A program made the position numbers and the translations under genes. A DNA stretch of 64,000 bases, from NCBI GenBank assembly GCA_027943335.1, contig BSBK01004089.1, forward strand, positions 2,646,001 to 2,710,000, given 5' to 3'. The stretch is from Chamaecyparis obtusa. Its lineage: Eukaryota; Streptophyta; Pinopsida; Cupressales; Cupressaceae. Below, one piece after another: positions 1 through 11,062 of this stretch. Under the pieces are notes generated by a model. That model did no database searches and was not told the origin of the DNA. It worked only from the letters and a program-made list of their open reading frames with translations. The number at the start of each line of letters is the position of its first letter. The first letter of the stretch is position 1.

Positions 1-1679
1 GCAATTTTGAATTCTATGCTCATGTGAAAAGGAAATGTCACTCAGTTTGAAGTCCTAATAGAATAAATACAATAAGAAGACACTGACATATCATGCCTTA
101 AATCGGCAACAATCACAATAAGAAGATGGAACAACCACAAGGTACAAGCATGTGCAAGTGATTGTAATCATTGGAGATATGTTAAAGGTTAAGTACAATA
201 GTAGAGCACAACCATGATACCATTAATGAAAGTTCCATAAAACACCATGATACTTATAATCAATCATAGAGAAAAGAGACAGTGTAGAAAATGTTTACAT
301 ATCCACTTAGTTTGTTCAAGATTATAGTTTGTTCAACCTCTTCCCGTAAAAATTGCATGTATACTTTAGTTAAAATAGTTTAGTTTTACAACATGAACAA
401 TAACTGATTTTTGATTTGCCAATAAATTTTTTATTAATAACAAGTTAACAACAATGCATTGCCTTTAGTTCTACTTCAAAAGTTAATATGTGAAAGTTTG
501 TCAAAAATTTAATTGTACATAAAGTACATCATATTCTTGCACGAATTGAATTGAGAATACAAATCCACTTAACAATGCTTATACTTGTATTGATATTATT
601 GATTTTTAAATTAAATTTACATAACATCAAAATAAATACACTCTAGAAACTAGAAATTAAAAACTCCATTGTTCCAGATTATAGAGATCATAACAGTGAA
701 TGTAAACTAAGTTAATGAGTATTGGCAATGGACCAAGTTAATGATCAATTCCAAATCATAACAGTGAATGTAAACTATGTTCAAGCAATGAAAATGTAAA
801 TTCATTTGAAATATGCCAGTCACTGCCCGTGAGGGTACAGTCTAACTATATTGTTGACAAACATTTATTTTTATGGTTGATATGGATTCAAATGATTTCT
901 AGGATATGGTGTTACATTTCATTGGAGTTTTGAATAGTTTTGTGCATGTTTGGAAGGCGTAATATTTTCACTTTTAATGCCCAATCTGACTTCAACATTA
1001 TTTAATGAGATGTAATATGAATTTTTTTAATGAATTTCGACATGTTTTCATATCTCAAGTTGGCTGATGTTTTTTTGAAATTTTTGGTTTAGACTTTAGA
1101 CATCCAATGCCAGGATTGATTCTTGGGACAAGAATCCTTTCAAAGGTGGTGAACATGGTGCAGGGGCACCTAGAACATCCAAAGACTACCAAGAGTCCAT
1201 AATGACAACCATGCACCTAATGACATCTAAAGACATCAATTGGAATGTGTTGGCACCTATAATGGCCTATAAGGTCATTCCATGCAATGCAAATGGCAAA
1301 TATGTAATAAGTCTTAAAAGGCCTAATAGGCCTTAGGACCAAAATAAAATCCTAGGATGGTATTTGGTGTTACAAGTTTATAATAGTTTATATTTGATTT
1401 TAATAATGCTTAATAAGTTCATTTGGGTCACATTTCAAAGTCTTACAGCTTCATTATTTTTAAAAGCTTCAAAAACTCCAAAATTGTAATGTTGCAAATT
1501 CAAACATTTGAAATGCAACGGTTATTAGAAAATGGAGGGAATTGGATTTTGTTATGTTTTAGTGAAAACTAATCCATCCTCCCGATTGGAATTGGTTGGG
1601 GTAGTTTCTAGGAGTCCATCAAATATGCCAAAGTTTCATTGTATGGCAGAAGAGGCCTGGTGTATGGACTGCACTAAGT
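1..1679. other. AT-rich spacer without a recognisable gene
   Basis: I see no coding region here; the longest open frame, at 1532-1780, has no recognisable motif and overlaps a repeat. Small structures are present. A 23-bp sequence occurs at 687-709 and again at 755-777. A box reading GTCACTRCCCRTGAGGGTAYAGTC lies near 820-843 and recurs near 2040-2064. A short palindrome (AAGGCCTAATAGGCCTT) lies at 1318-1334. Origin unknown. Confidence 0.5.
687..777 (+). repeat. 23-bp direct repeat pair
   Basis: The 23-bp word beginning ATCATAACAGTGAATG occurs at 687-709 and 755-777, 68 bp apart, without mismatches. It could be a small tandem duplication or part of an unrecognised element. Confidence 0.7.
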
Positions 1680-2301
1680 TTTTGATAAATAAACTTCTTT
1701 CAAATGCAATTTCCTTGAGTTCTCAGAGTGATTTTGGATTCATTTTGTCATTGCCTTACATTTCAATGCATTTGGAATAGTTATATATTGATCCTAGACC
1801 ACATCTATGCATTTTTGAGGTCTATATTTGAGTATTCCAAACTAAGCCAAACAATTAATAACTAACTGTTACCGATTACATGGAGGTTGTAAACCGGTTG
1901 GAGAGGCTTATTAGAGCATGGATGTGTATGTTTGAGACGCAGGGGAGTAAGGGAAGATAGAAGAATCAATAAATGCCAAAGAAATAGTGTAACATACTCG
2001 GGTTTTTAATGAAATGTAAATTATTCTCCAATAGACCCTGTCACTACCCATGAGGGTATAGTCAGAATCCTTATTGATTTATTTCTTCTTTCATGAATGG
2101 TATGAATAGAGATGGATTGGTGTAGTATGGTTATATATTTATACTGAGTTTTTGATAAATAAACTTCTTTCAAATGCAATTTCCTTGCGTTCTTAGAGTG
2201 ATTTTGGATTTATTTTGTCATTTTCTTACATTTCAATGCATTTGGAATAGTTAGATATTGATCCTAGACCACATCTATGCATTTGTGAGGTCTGTATTTG
2301 T
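1677..2301 (+). repeat. Direct repeat of about 150 bp (two copies)
   Basis: The segment from about 1677 to 1830 is repeated at about 2148-2301 with roughly 95% identity. Both copies run from a TTTTTGATAAATAAAC word through a CATTTGGAATAGTTA word to a GAGGTCT word. The DNA between them (about 1831-2147) contains the second GAGGGTA box seen upstream near 820, so the repeats are part of a larger decayed repetitive unit. No coding potential seen. Confidence 0.8.
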
Positions 2302-3566
2302 ATTTTTACTCAATTAATTCTGACTGGCAAAGTAGTTTCAACCATTCCTTTGACAGTTTTGTGAGTTTCCAATTGAATATGGTCATTCCATGACCTCTAA
2401 CCACTGTAAAACATGGAATGACTAAGTATTAACATGTACTATGGTTCCCTAATCCATTAATGTAATGAGAAGGAAGAATGTTTGGGTGATCACCATAATT
2501 TATAGTGGAAACTTAATGAATTTGCTTGGTATGCTATAGCAGTAGCCATTTGGTTTAAAGGAGGAACATAGATTATGATATGGATCATCTTATAATGATC
2601 ATCTAATGGTGAAACAACTACCTATTGGACCTTGAAGTGATCGGAGATAGGAGATTTAAGAAACCCTTGGATTAAGGGTGTAGAAGTGCTAAATTTGGGG
2701 ATTTTGGAGTTCTCAGTGGACTGAGCCCTATTCCTTTGAGGTTTGTTCATTTTTAGACATTATTAAAGATTGATGAAGGTTTGGAGTCTTGTGATTACAA
2801 GGATTCTATGGCTTCTTTGTTATTTAGGGTCTTTTTAAGCACTTTTGAAACCATAGTGTGTAGATAGTCACACCTGGTCTAAAAGACTCCATAGAAAGCC
2901 AACTGTAGAAAGCTGACTGCCCTAGTTTTATGTCAAAAATGGTCTTTAGATGACTATCACATGATTTCTTTTAGATTTCTCCACCAAATGATCTCAGACC
3001 GGTCACAATTGAAAGCTATGACTCCAGGTAGACTTCCTATGGAGTTAGATTTGACATTCCAATCCACATGAAGTCAGAAGAAAACAAATACCAGTAAAAA
3101 AATGTTAAAAACAAAGTTTTCTCAATCTTGTTTGAAATATTTCCTCTTCCAACCTTACAATCATAAACCTAACACTAGTACATTTACAGTGTAACATGAT
3201 GCAGTGATTCAGAAATTTAGGGTTTTGTAAGTTCATCTCTGCAAGCTCATCTCTAAATCAAATGTATATAAATAATGATCAAAAACATGCCAACAAATAC
3301 CAAATACATGATGCCCTAGCACATTGCTCACAGGCCCTAAGTAGGTAGCCAATAAAACAATGCCAAACAAATGTAGAGTAAGGAAATCCTTATAGGCGGT
3401 CCTCCTTTTACACCAAATCACAGTGGCAACCCTCACAGGTAGGTGGTCCTACTTTTACTCTCACCAAATAACAATTTAAACAATCATAGGCTCTGGCTCC
3501 TTCGTGCACTCCAAATTAAAACCAAACAATGAAATGAGATATGAAATATTTTTTCTTTTTAAAGTT

Positions 3567-3631
3567 ATGCCCATGTTGGTCAAAATTTTGACCTACATTG
3601 TATTGGTCAAAATTTTGACTAACACGGGCAT
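3567..3631. repeat. Inverted repeat / hairpin
   Basis: Two arms of about 25 bp (3568-3592 and 3606-3630) are reverse complements with two mismatches, separated by a 13-bp loop. Each arm contains GGTCAAAATTTTGAC or a close variant, which is itself palindromic, so the stem could fold in two ways. It may be the footprint of a small inverted-repeat transposon or part of a MITE. No terminator function is implied. Confidence 0.75.
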
Positions 3632-3776
3632 GGATTAAAAAAAAAAGGAAGTTTTCCTTCTATAATCCGACCAACCTAAACCTTTTTAATTGATTGTCAA
3701 AAAATTTGGTAGAAAAATGAGGTCAAATGTAGTAGTGCTTAAAGTTCATTTACGTTCCTTTTAATCATAGGGTTCA

Positions 3777-3791
3777 AAACCCTAACCCTAG
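3777..3791 (+). promoter_or_regulatory. Telobox-like motif
   Basis: The motif AACCCTAACCCTAG, two plant telomere-type units (CCCTAAA family), lies at about 3778-3791. Teloboxes are common in plant promoters and 5' leaders. The pyrimidine-rich sequence that follows fits a leader, but no downstream gene is preserved, so a regulatory role is only inferred. A chance interstitial telomere motif is the alternative. Confidence 0.35.
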
Positions 3792-4041
3792 TTATTTCAT
3801 TTCTTTAGAAACCTTGGCTTCTCTCCTTCATAACTACTACTCTTCAAAAGAAAACTGAGATACTTTATGTTGTTCATGTTGTTAAGACTACCATCCTCTT
3901 AAAACATTTGTCTTTCCCTTTTCAAACTCGTGGATTTCTCCTTAATTTTCTTCCCATTTTCTGAAAATGTTGCTCTTTCACAGAGTTTTGATGCTTTTCA
4001 AAGGTCTCTCCTTACATCTATTCTCTTTTACATTGAACACC

Positions 4042-4057
4042 AACTATTCTCATGTCA
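4042..4057 (+). repeat. LINE target-site duplication, left copy
   Basis: AACTATTCTCATGTCA at 4042-4057 is repeated exactly at 27773-27788, immediately outside the LINE 3' end. The first six bases (AACTAT) might be shared by microhomology with the LINE 3' end, because the other LINE end at 63711 also reads AAAAACTAT. The minimal unambiguous TSD is therefore 10 bp. Confidence 0.85.
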
Positions 4058-4070
4058 TGTCAATTGCAAA

Positions 4071-5917
4071 ATGGAGCGGGAGCGAGAGGGAGGAGATTTC
4101 TCAAATTTCAGCCTGGATGGGAAAATGGGAGATAGAGGTTTTGTTGCGGGATCTACGACAAGGGAAGTGGGAATTTCTGTTGATTCAGTGTCAAGGAAAG
4201 TGGAAAAGGCTGGAGGGAATGTGCAAAAGGCTAGTGGGTCACCTCTGGCTTTGTCTAGAAAGGATTTTTGTCCATCCAAGGGGTCAGAGATGGAAAAGGG
4301 TAATAATCCCAAGGATGGAGAAGGGCTTAAGCCTCCTTCCTTTGAGATCCAAGGAGGTAACCCGAGTGGATCTCACTTCAAAAAAGGAAAATGGTCATGT
4401 TTATTTGGTGTTAAACCTTCTAGGAAATCCTCTTTCCCTGAGGTTAATATAATATCTAATCCATAAAAGGGAGCTTTTGGGATTTTTGTTCCAGACACAT
4501 TAGTTAACCACATTGTCTCTATAGTGGCTTCTCCTCTCATGGGTGAATTTGTTGGCCCAAGACCTAATATTGAGCTTGTTAGATCCTTTACAGATAAAAA
4601 ATAGAGACTCGAGGGTCAAGTAGATATAGTAGCAATGCCAAAAGGTTTTTTCTCATTTGAGTTCTCAAATAGGGAAGACCTGTCTAAAGTGATTTGTGGT
4701 GGCCATTAGATGATGAGTAAATCATCTCTATCATTGAAAAAATGGTCCACAAATCTGGACTATAATGAAAACTTTTTTGTTGCAGCTCCTATGTGGGTCA
4801 AGCTCCCTAGTCTATCTCTAGAATACTAGCATGAAGACATCTTCGTAGGATTGGCTAGAGATTTTGGGGAGCTTATTTCAATAGATCATATGACAATGGC
4901 TAGGACTAGACAAGTGTATGCCATGATTTGTGTGAACATTCAGTAATCTTTTGATCTTCCACAAATCATCACCATCAACTCGAAATTGGGTAAGTGGAGT
5001 CAAGAAATAGAATTTGAATCCTCCTCTTTTTCTTTCTTTTTATGTAAGAAGCATGGTCATTGGGTAAAACAATGCCCTCAAAAGGAAAAAAAGAAGATGA
5101 AGGAAAAGCCTCAAGAACAAAAAAAATGGAATGGAAAGAAAAATTTAATCCTACTCCAGAGGGAATAGAAAATGTCCATCTCTTGGAACCAGAAGGTGGT
5201 TGTGCCCTGAAACCTACAATTTACCCATTGAGTCCAAAGAGAAATGAGAACACTCGGACACAACAAGTATCTCCAATTGGAAAACCTCAAAAGGAAAATG
5301 ATCAAGAGAAGGAGTACGAGGCATCAGGTGAAAGTGTCAACAAGATTTTCACTCCTGACATGAAAAAAAAAGATGGAGAATCGGGATCCCCAAAGGGAGA
5401 AATCATTGATCTGGTTTCAATGGTGGAAGATTCCCCGATTGGATTGGATTTAGAAGAAATTATACAAGAGATGGAAGAAGGTCAAGGATGTAACATCCTA
5501 GATGGTCAGACTCATAGAAAGTTATTTAATGGGATTACTAAGGATCCTTTCTCATCCCCAATTGAGCAAAGATCTTTGAAATGCAAAGAAAAGACCAATG
5601 TTGATGTAAAGGAAAACCCTTGGATTGAGGTAGGGAAGCTTAAAAACAAAAACATCTCAAGAAAGAAGGGCTCACCTCTAGAAGCTGCAATCTCAAAAGA
5701 TCAATTATCTTTTTTAGAAAAGAAAAGAAATAGTGTTTCCAAGGGAGGTTCTATTATTAAATTGGTTAAGAAAAATGGAGTTCACAAGCAAGGAGGAGTC
5801 CAAACTAGAGGGCAACAGAAAGCAGATGTTGGTACTCCTAAAAGAGAAAGAGGAAGAAGAACAGATAGAGAGCTGAGAGATCTAGAAGCTAAACAAAACA
5901 TAGTAGATGGAAAATAG
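4071..5917 (+). pseudogene. LINE ORF1 (gag-like RNA-binding protein), decayed
   Basis: This is the plant L1 ORF1 type of nucleic-acid-binding chaperone that packages the LINE RNA. It starts at the ATG at 4071 (MEREREGG...). A DUF4283-like region lies at about 4480-4960, recognisable from MWVKLPSLSLEY and VYAMICVNIQ. It is followed by a zinc knuckle near 5041-5090 in which the first Cys has become Phe (FFLCKKHGHWVKQC). The tail is Lys/Glu-rich with a PWIEVGKLKN motif and ends at the TAG at 5915. In-frame stops occur at 4464, 4602 and several later sites up to about 4945. The frame shifts at an A-run near 5112-5126. ORF2 starts 36 bp downstream. It is non-functional. Confidence 0.8.
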
Positions 5918-6060
5918 CTAGCCATCCCAGAGGTATGCTCTCCAATCCCCCTATGAAGATCATATCATGGAACATAAGAGGACTGAATGGTCCTCATAAG
6001 CAAGATGTAGTTAGAAATCTTGTTAGGGATTCGAAGCTTGATATTCTTCTCATTCAAGAA

Positions 6061-6358
6061 ACTAAAATGAGCAAAGAAAAAGAAAAGATAAAATTTCTTT
6101 AAAATGGAAGATGCCTTGGTTGTAACTTTGAAGGAGCCTCAGGAGGTATGGCTATTTCTTGGAACCAATTTATCTTTAATTGTCATCTTATGCTTGAGGA
6201 AAAAAAGAAACTAAAATGAGCAAAGAAAAAGTTGAAAAGATAAAATTTCTTAAAAATGGAAGATGCCTTGGTTGTAACTCTGAAGGAGCCTCGGGAGGTA
6301 TGGCTATTTTTTGGAACCAGTTTAGCTTTAATTGTCATCTTATGCTTGAGGAAAAAAA
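6061..6358 (+). repeat. 149-bp tandem duplication inside the LINE endonuclease
   Basis: The segment 6061-6209 is repeated at 6210 to about 6358 with a handful of differences and a 3-bp indel. Both copies begin ACTAAAATGAGCAAAG and end in GCTTGAGGAAAAAAA. The unit is not a multiple of three, so it shifts the endonuclease frame. The divergence between copies shows that the duplication is old. Confidence 0.9.
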
Positions 6359-9300
6359 TTTCCAAGTTGTCAATGTGTGTAATATTAAGGATCAATTCTC
6401 TTGGATTCTAATAAATGTTTATGCTCCTAATACTAAGTCTGGAAGACTAAAGTTGTGGAAAAAACTTCATGAAGTCGGGGTTGATTTTCCTAATAATTAA
6501 TGGATGGTAATGGGGGATTTTAATACCCCTCTAAAAGAGAATGACAATATGGGAGGGAATACCCCCTAAGTTAATAGTAGGTTTGGCTTAATGGAGTTTA
6601 TTAGCAATGAAGGATTGTTGGATGTTGAGCTGGAAGGGATTAATTATACTTGGACAAATCAGAGGATAGGAGCCAACCTTATTCAAGTCAAGCTCGACAG
6701 GGTGCTCATTTCTCTGAATTGGATGATGAATTTTTCTTGCTCCCTTTCTTCTCTTGCTAGAATAGGTTCAAATCACTTTCCTATTTCTTTCTCTGCTAAT
6801 CCTTTCAATGGTAAAATAAATGCTCCTTTCAGATTTGAAAAGATGTGGTTAGCTCACCCAGATCTCAAGAACAAAGTTAGGGATTGGTGGAATATAAAGT
6901 GGATGGTATAGCCATGTTTAAAGTTGTTAAAAAACTTTCAAATGTGAAATCCAAAGTTAGACAATGGAATAAAGATGTTTTTAGGGATATTTTCCAGCCT
7001 AAGAATAAAATAATATTAGAGCTTAAAGATATTCAAGATGAAATCCAAATGGAAGGCTTGACTGATGAATAGAAAAATCAGTACAACAATCTCCTTGTGG
7101 ACTATCATAATATAATATCCAAGGAGGAGACCTTCTGGATGCAGAGATTGAGATCTCTATGGCTTAAACTGGGAGATAAAAATATTAGATTATTCCACCT
7201 TATAGCTCTCAAGCACAAGGAAATCAATAGGATTAATTCTTTATCTTTGACTAGGGGTACTATCACAAAAGAAGAGGAAATCAGACAAGAAATGAAAGGG
7301 TACTTTGCTTCTTTTTTTACTAAAGAAAATAATCTCATGCTGGAAGATCAGAATAAGTTGTTGGCTTCCATCCTAGATATGCAAATGATAGGCTTAAAGC
7401 TATTCCCTCGAATAAAGAGATAAAAGAAGTGGTATTCTCCTTTGAGGGAGAAAAATTTCCAGGCCCTAATGGGTTTCAAATGTTTTTCTTTTAGAAATTT
7501 TGGAACATCACAGCTAAATATATTTGCTCTGCTATAAAGGAGTTTTTTGGTACCAAAACCATTCTAAAAGAGATCAATTCCACTTTTATTTCCCTAATTC
7601 ATAAAAATATAGGGGCAAACATTGTTGATGTCTTTAGGCCTATAAGCCTCTACAACTCTTTGTACAAGATTTTATCTAAGGTGCTCACTTCCAGAATTCT
7701 AAAAATTCTTCCTGATTTAATTTCTCCTCAACATAATGGGTTTGTTTTGGGAAGATAGATTCTTGATTCTATTATTGTTGTCCATGAAAATTTTCACTCT
7801 CTTGAAGTTTCTAAAAAGAAATGATTTATGATGAAGCTGGATCTTTCCAAAGCATATGACAGAGCTAACTGGTTGTTCATGTCAAAAATTCTTTTATCTT
7901 TTGGCTTTGAAAAAGGGGTTGTCAGATTGATCATGGAGCTGGTTACCTTAGTTTATTATTCTATCATTGTGAATGATGGTTCCTCTAACTTATTCCATCC
8001 CTCAAGAGGATTAAGGCAAGGAGATCCTATCTCTCCTATCTTGTTTTCAATAATGGCAGAGAATCTTAGGAGATATATCAACAAATTGGTGAATGAAGGT
8101 CAGATAAAGGGGCTTCAACCCACATTAGCAAGAATGAAGTGCTCTCATGATCAATTTTTTGATGACACAATATTGATGGGAGAAGCTACGGTTAAGGAAG
8201 CCAAGAACATGAAGAAGGCTTTGATGACCTACACTAATTCCACTGGCCAACTTATCAACTGGGAGAAAATCTCTTTGTATTTTAGTAACACTCCTAAGGT
8301 TAGACAAAGGAAAATCTCTGCTATTATTGGCTGCAAAATTGAAACCTTCCCCGCATCCTATCTTGGTCTTCCTTTATGTCTTAAACCAGATGATTCCTTC
8401 TAGAATAAACTTCTTGATAGATTTCATCTTAAACTGGCATGCTAGAAAGGGGATAATCTTAGTCAAGTTGGTAAAGTTCAACTTCTTAATGATACTCTGT
8501 AAAACCTTCCAATTTATGCTCTTAGCCTCTTCAAAATTCCTCAAAAGTTTGTTGACATGATTGAGAAAATTCAAAAAATATTTCTTTGGTCAGGGGTAGA
8601 AGAGAAAAAAAGGCTTAGTCTTGTAGCTTGGGATAAGGTTTGTAAGCCTAGGAGAAATGGTGGTATAGGAATTAGAAGTATCAAATACATTAATATGGCC
8701 CTGTTGGCTAAACAAATCTAGAGGATTTTTTAAGAGAAGAATGAATGGAACACTATCCTAAAAAATAAATATATGTTGATCTCTCTTGAAGAATCTATAA
8801 CAATCAAGAGGATATTCAGGGATCCTATATTTGGAACAGTTTCAGTAAAGCTAAATATTTGATTAGAAAGGGATTTAGATGGAAGCTGGGAGATGGCAGG
8901 AAGATTAGATTCTGGGAAGATAATTGGCTAAAAGATATTCCTCTCATTGAAAACCAGGAATGGTTGAATGCTATCCAGGTCTGTAGAGAGACAATTGGTG
9001 AAATGGTTTTTGACTACTAGGATAATGAAAAATGGATTGACCTTGGTATCATTGATGAACATTTAAAAAATGTGAATCTTCAACTAACATCTTGGTTTGT
9101 TAGAAATAATGTTCAGGATGTTCTTGTTTGGAGCCCTGAAAATAGTGGCAAATTTTTAGTTTCTTCTTCTTTTTCTCTCTTTTTTAGGGAGGAAAGTTAC
9201 CCGATTATCTCTCAGGTTTGGATTGATAATCTTATCCCTAAGATAAACATGTTCTACTAGTTACTGGTCCAAAATAAGATTCTAACTATGGACAATCTCT

Positions 9301-9749
9301 ATAAAAGAGGTTTTAATATGCCTAATAGATGTTTTTTGTGTTGTTTTGAAGCTGAAACTACTAACCATATGATGAAATTCACAAGAAAAGTGTGGGAAGC
9401 CATATTCAAAAAAATCCAGCTAGAATGGGTTAACCCTCAGAATTTTCAACACCTTGTTAAGCAATGGATATGCCCTTTCCTAGGGAAAGAGATCAAAATT
9501 ATATGGAAAATATTTCTCCCTCACTTCACTTGGAGAATTTGGAAAGAAAGAAATAATAGTCTTTAAAGATAAACAAACTACCTTTGAGATTGTGGCTAAC
9601 CAAGTCTGCAGAAGCCTAATGGAAAACATCAAAACCAATTCTTTGAAGGACTCTTTTTTTGTGAATAATTTTAATGACTTCAAAGAAATCCACAATTGGG
9701 ACATCTCTAGAAAAAGATCTAAAGATCCCAATTCTAGAGAAAATAACAT

Positions 9750-9754
9750 ATGGA
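9750..9754 (+). repeat. Gypsy target-site duplication, left copy
   Basis: ATGGA lies directly before the TG of the left LTR and is repeated at 25146-25150, directly after the CA of the right LTR. A 5-bp TSD is typical of Ty3/gypsy integrase. Confidence 0.92.
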
Positions 9755-11048
9755 TGTGTGTGTGAAAATTGTACCTGATCTGTAGACACAACACTTCAGT
9801 AAAACATTAGAGGTTAGCAAAAATTAAAATCGTGCAAAATTAAAATCTAATTTAACCAAGCGATTTACTGCCTTCTAGTAGGTGCAAGATTAATGTTCTC
9901 AGATTGCTATTGAGATCAGTGACCTAGATGACACCTAAACAAAGGATTTGAATGCAATTGATCTAGATATGAATTGAATGCAATTAATCTATATTTTTGA
10001 ATTTTCTATGCAATAAGAATGATAAAAACTGATATAAATCTATGCTAATATGGAAATTGATATGCTAAAATGATCTAACAATGATATGAAAAAAAATCTA
10101 AATGAATGTAAAAAAAATAATAATAATTTGATCTCACAATAGCCTTGATTCGCAATAAGCTTTGATTCTCCAAATTCCAATTCTTCAAAATAGTTGTGCA
10201 ATTCGTAGATGACTTTGGCAAAGTAAGCTTGCAAAATTATGAGATGAATTGAGATGAGCCGAGGCTTTAATTTTATAGAAATCCAAGGCTTTGGAGGTGC
10301 ATGAGAAAAAGCCATAAATCACTCAAATAACTCAGGTTGATTTTTGAGTTATTTTTAAAGAAAGATAATTAAGTCACAAAAATCATGCAAAAGCACAGTT
10401 CAACTCGAATTAGAAGTTTAGATCAACTTTAAAACTCAAAAAGATGTTGAGTTTCAAAAAGCTAACAACTTGCATTGATTTTCCAATTTGAGTTTAACTG
10501 GTCCTTGAATGTGCACATGGATAATTATGATTTAATAAATAAATAAAGTGATTTATTCTCAACTTAACTGATTTTTGAAATAAAATAATTAATTTATGGG
10601 TTAATTAACTATTTTATCAAACTTTTATTAAAAACTATATTATTAAATAATGACAACTTGCTTTAATTAATTAAATAAGAATTTAATCAATTATTCATAG
10701 GATATTGGATTTATTGTCAAAATTAAATAATATAATTAATAATAGATAGAATTAAATTTAATTACATAATTAAGTGGCAAGATATTAAATCTAATTAATT
10801 AAATATGAAAATATTCAATTAATCAAACTTAGGATAAATATGATTTATCGCCAAATAATCATTAAATTAAAGATAATTAAGATAATTAAGAATATTGCTA
10901 GGAATATTCCCCGATGCAGAATTTAAGATAATCAATTATGATTCGATGATGTTTAGATGTGCCTTAGATTAGGACTTTGATGTCAATTTCATTCGAATTG
11001 TTGATATAGGAGATTAATGAACATATAGCCCATTTTTGGGGTATTACA
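9755..11048 (-). repeat. Gypsy 3' LTR (left copy)
   Basis: This LTR is 1,294 bp. On the plus strand it starts TGTGTGTGTGAAAATT and ends GGGGTATTACA, so in element orientation it begins TGTAATACCCC. By hand alignment it differs from the right LTR by about 24 substitutions, all but one transitions, and a few small indels including a 9-bp one. It is very AT-rich in the half nearest the pol genes. The open frame at 10040-10315 is not supported as a gene. Confidence 0.92.
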
Positions 11049-11062
11049 TTTTGCCCCTCTTT
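11049..11062 (-). promoter_or_regulatory. Polypurine tract
   Basis: On the minus strand AAAGAGGGGCAAAA directly precedes the 3' LTR start (TGTAATACC). This is the expected position and composition for the primer of plus-strand DNA synthesis. Confidence 0.82.

Larger units (their letters stand above)
2302..4041. other. Spacer upstream of the LINE, with hairpin and telobox
   Basis: No gene is recognised. The stretch holds an inverted repeat at 3567-3631 and a telobox-like motif at 3777-3791. The 250 bp after the telobox are pyrimidine-rich and resemble a plant 5' leader, but the LINE insertion at 4042 ends any reading of a first exon. Confidence 0.45.
5953..9754 (+). pseudogene. LINE ORF2, 5' part: endonuclease, reverse transcriptase, zf-RVT
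   Basis: ORF2 cleaves the target and performs target-primed reverse transcription. The ATG at 5953 opens with MKIISWNIRGLNG, the classic EEP endonuclease start, and LLIQET follows. GDFN is at about 6510, and the SDH motif has become SNHFPI near 6765. The RT lies at about 7440-8400: KLDLSKAYDRANW, GLRQGDPISPILF and FFDDTILMGE (the usual FADD is FFDD), then YLGLPL. The thumb and zf-RVT regions follow (NRCFLCCFEAETTNHM, near 9325). Stops and frameshifts are frequent, including a 149-bp internal duplication. The reading frame is cut at 9754 by the gypsy element and resumes at 25151 in the same phase. Confidence 0.85.

Noticed and set aside
3567..3631. Rho-independent-type terminator
   Set aside because: The DNA is plant nuclear sequence, the stem is AT-rich and no gene ends here. 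A transposon footprint is more likely.
3930..4070. Upstream extension of the ORF1 frame before 4071
   Set aside because: It crosses the LINE left TSD (4042-4057), so the codons before it belong to the target DNA. The ORF1 start is taken as the ATG at 4071.
10040..10315. Open frame in the gypsy LTR (also at 24151-24423)
   Set aside because: It lies entirely within the LTR and recurs only because the LTR is duplicated; no protein motif.
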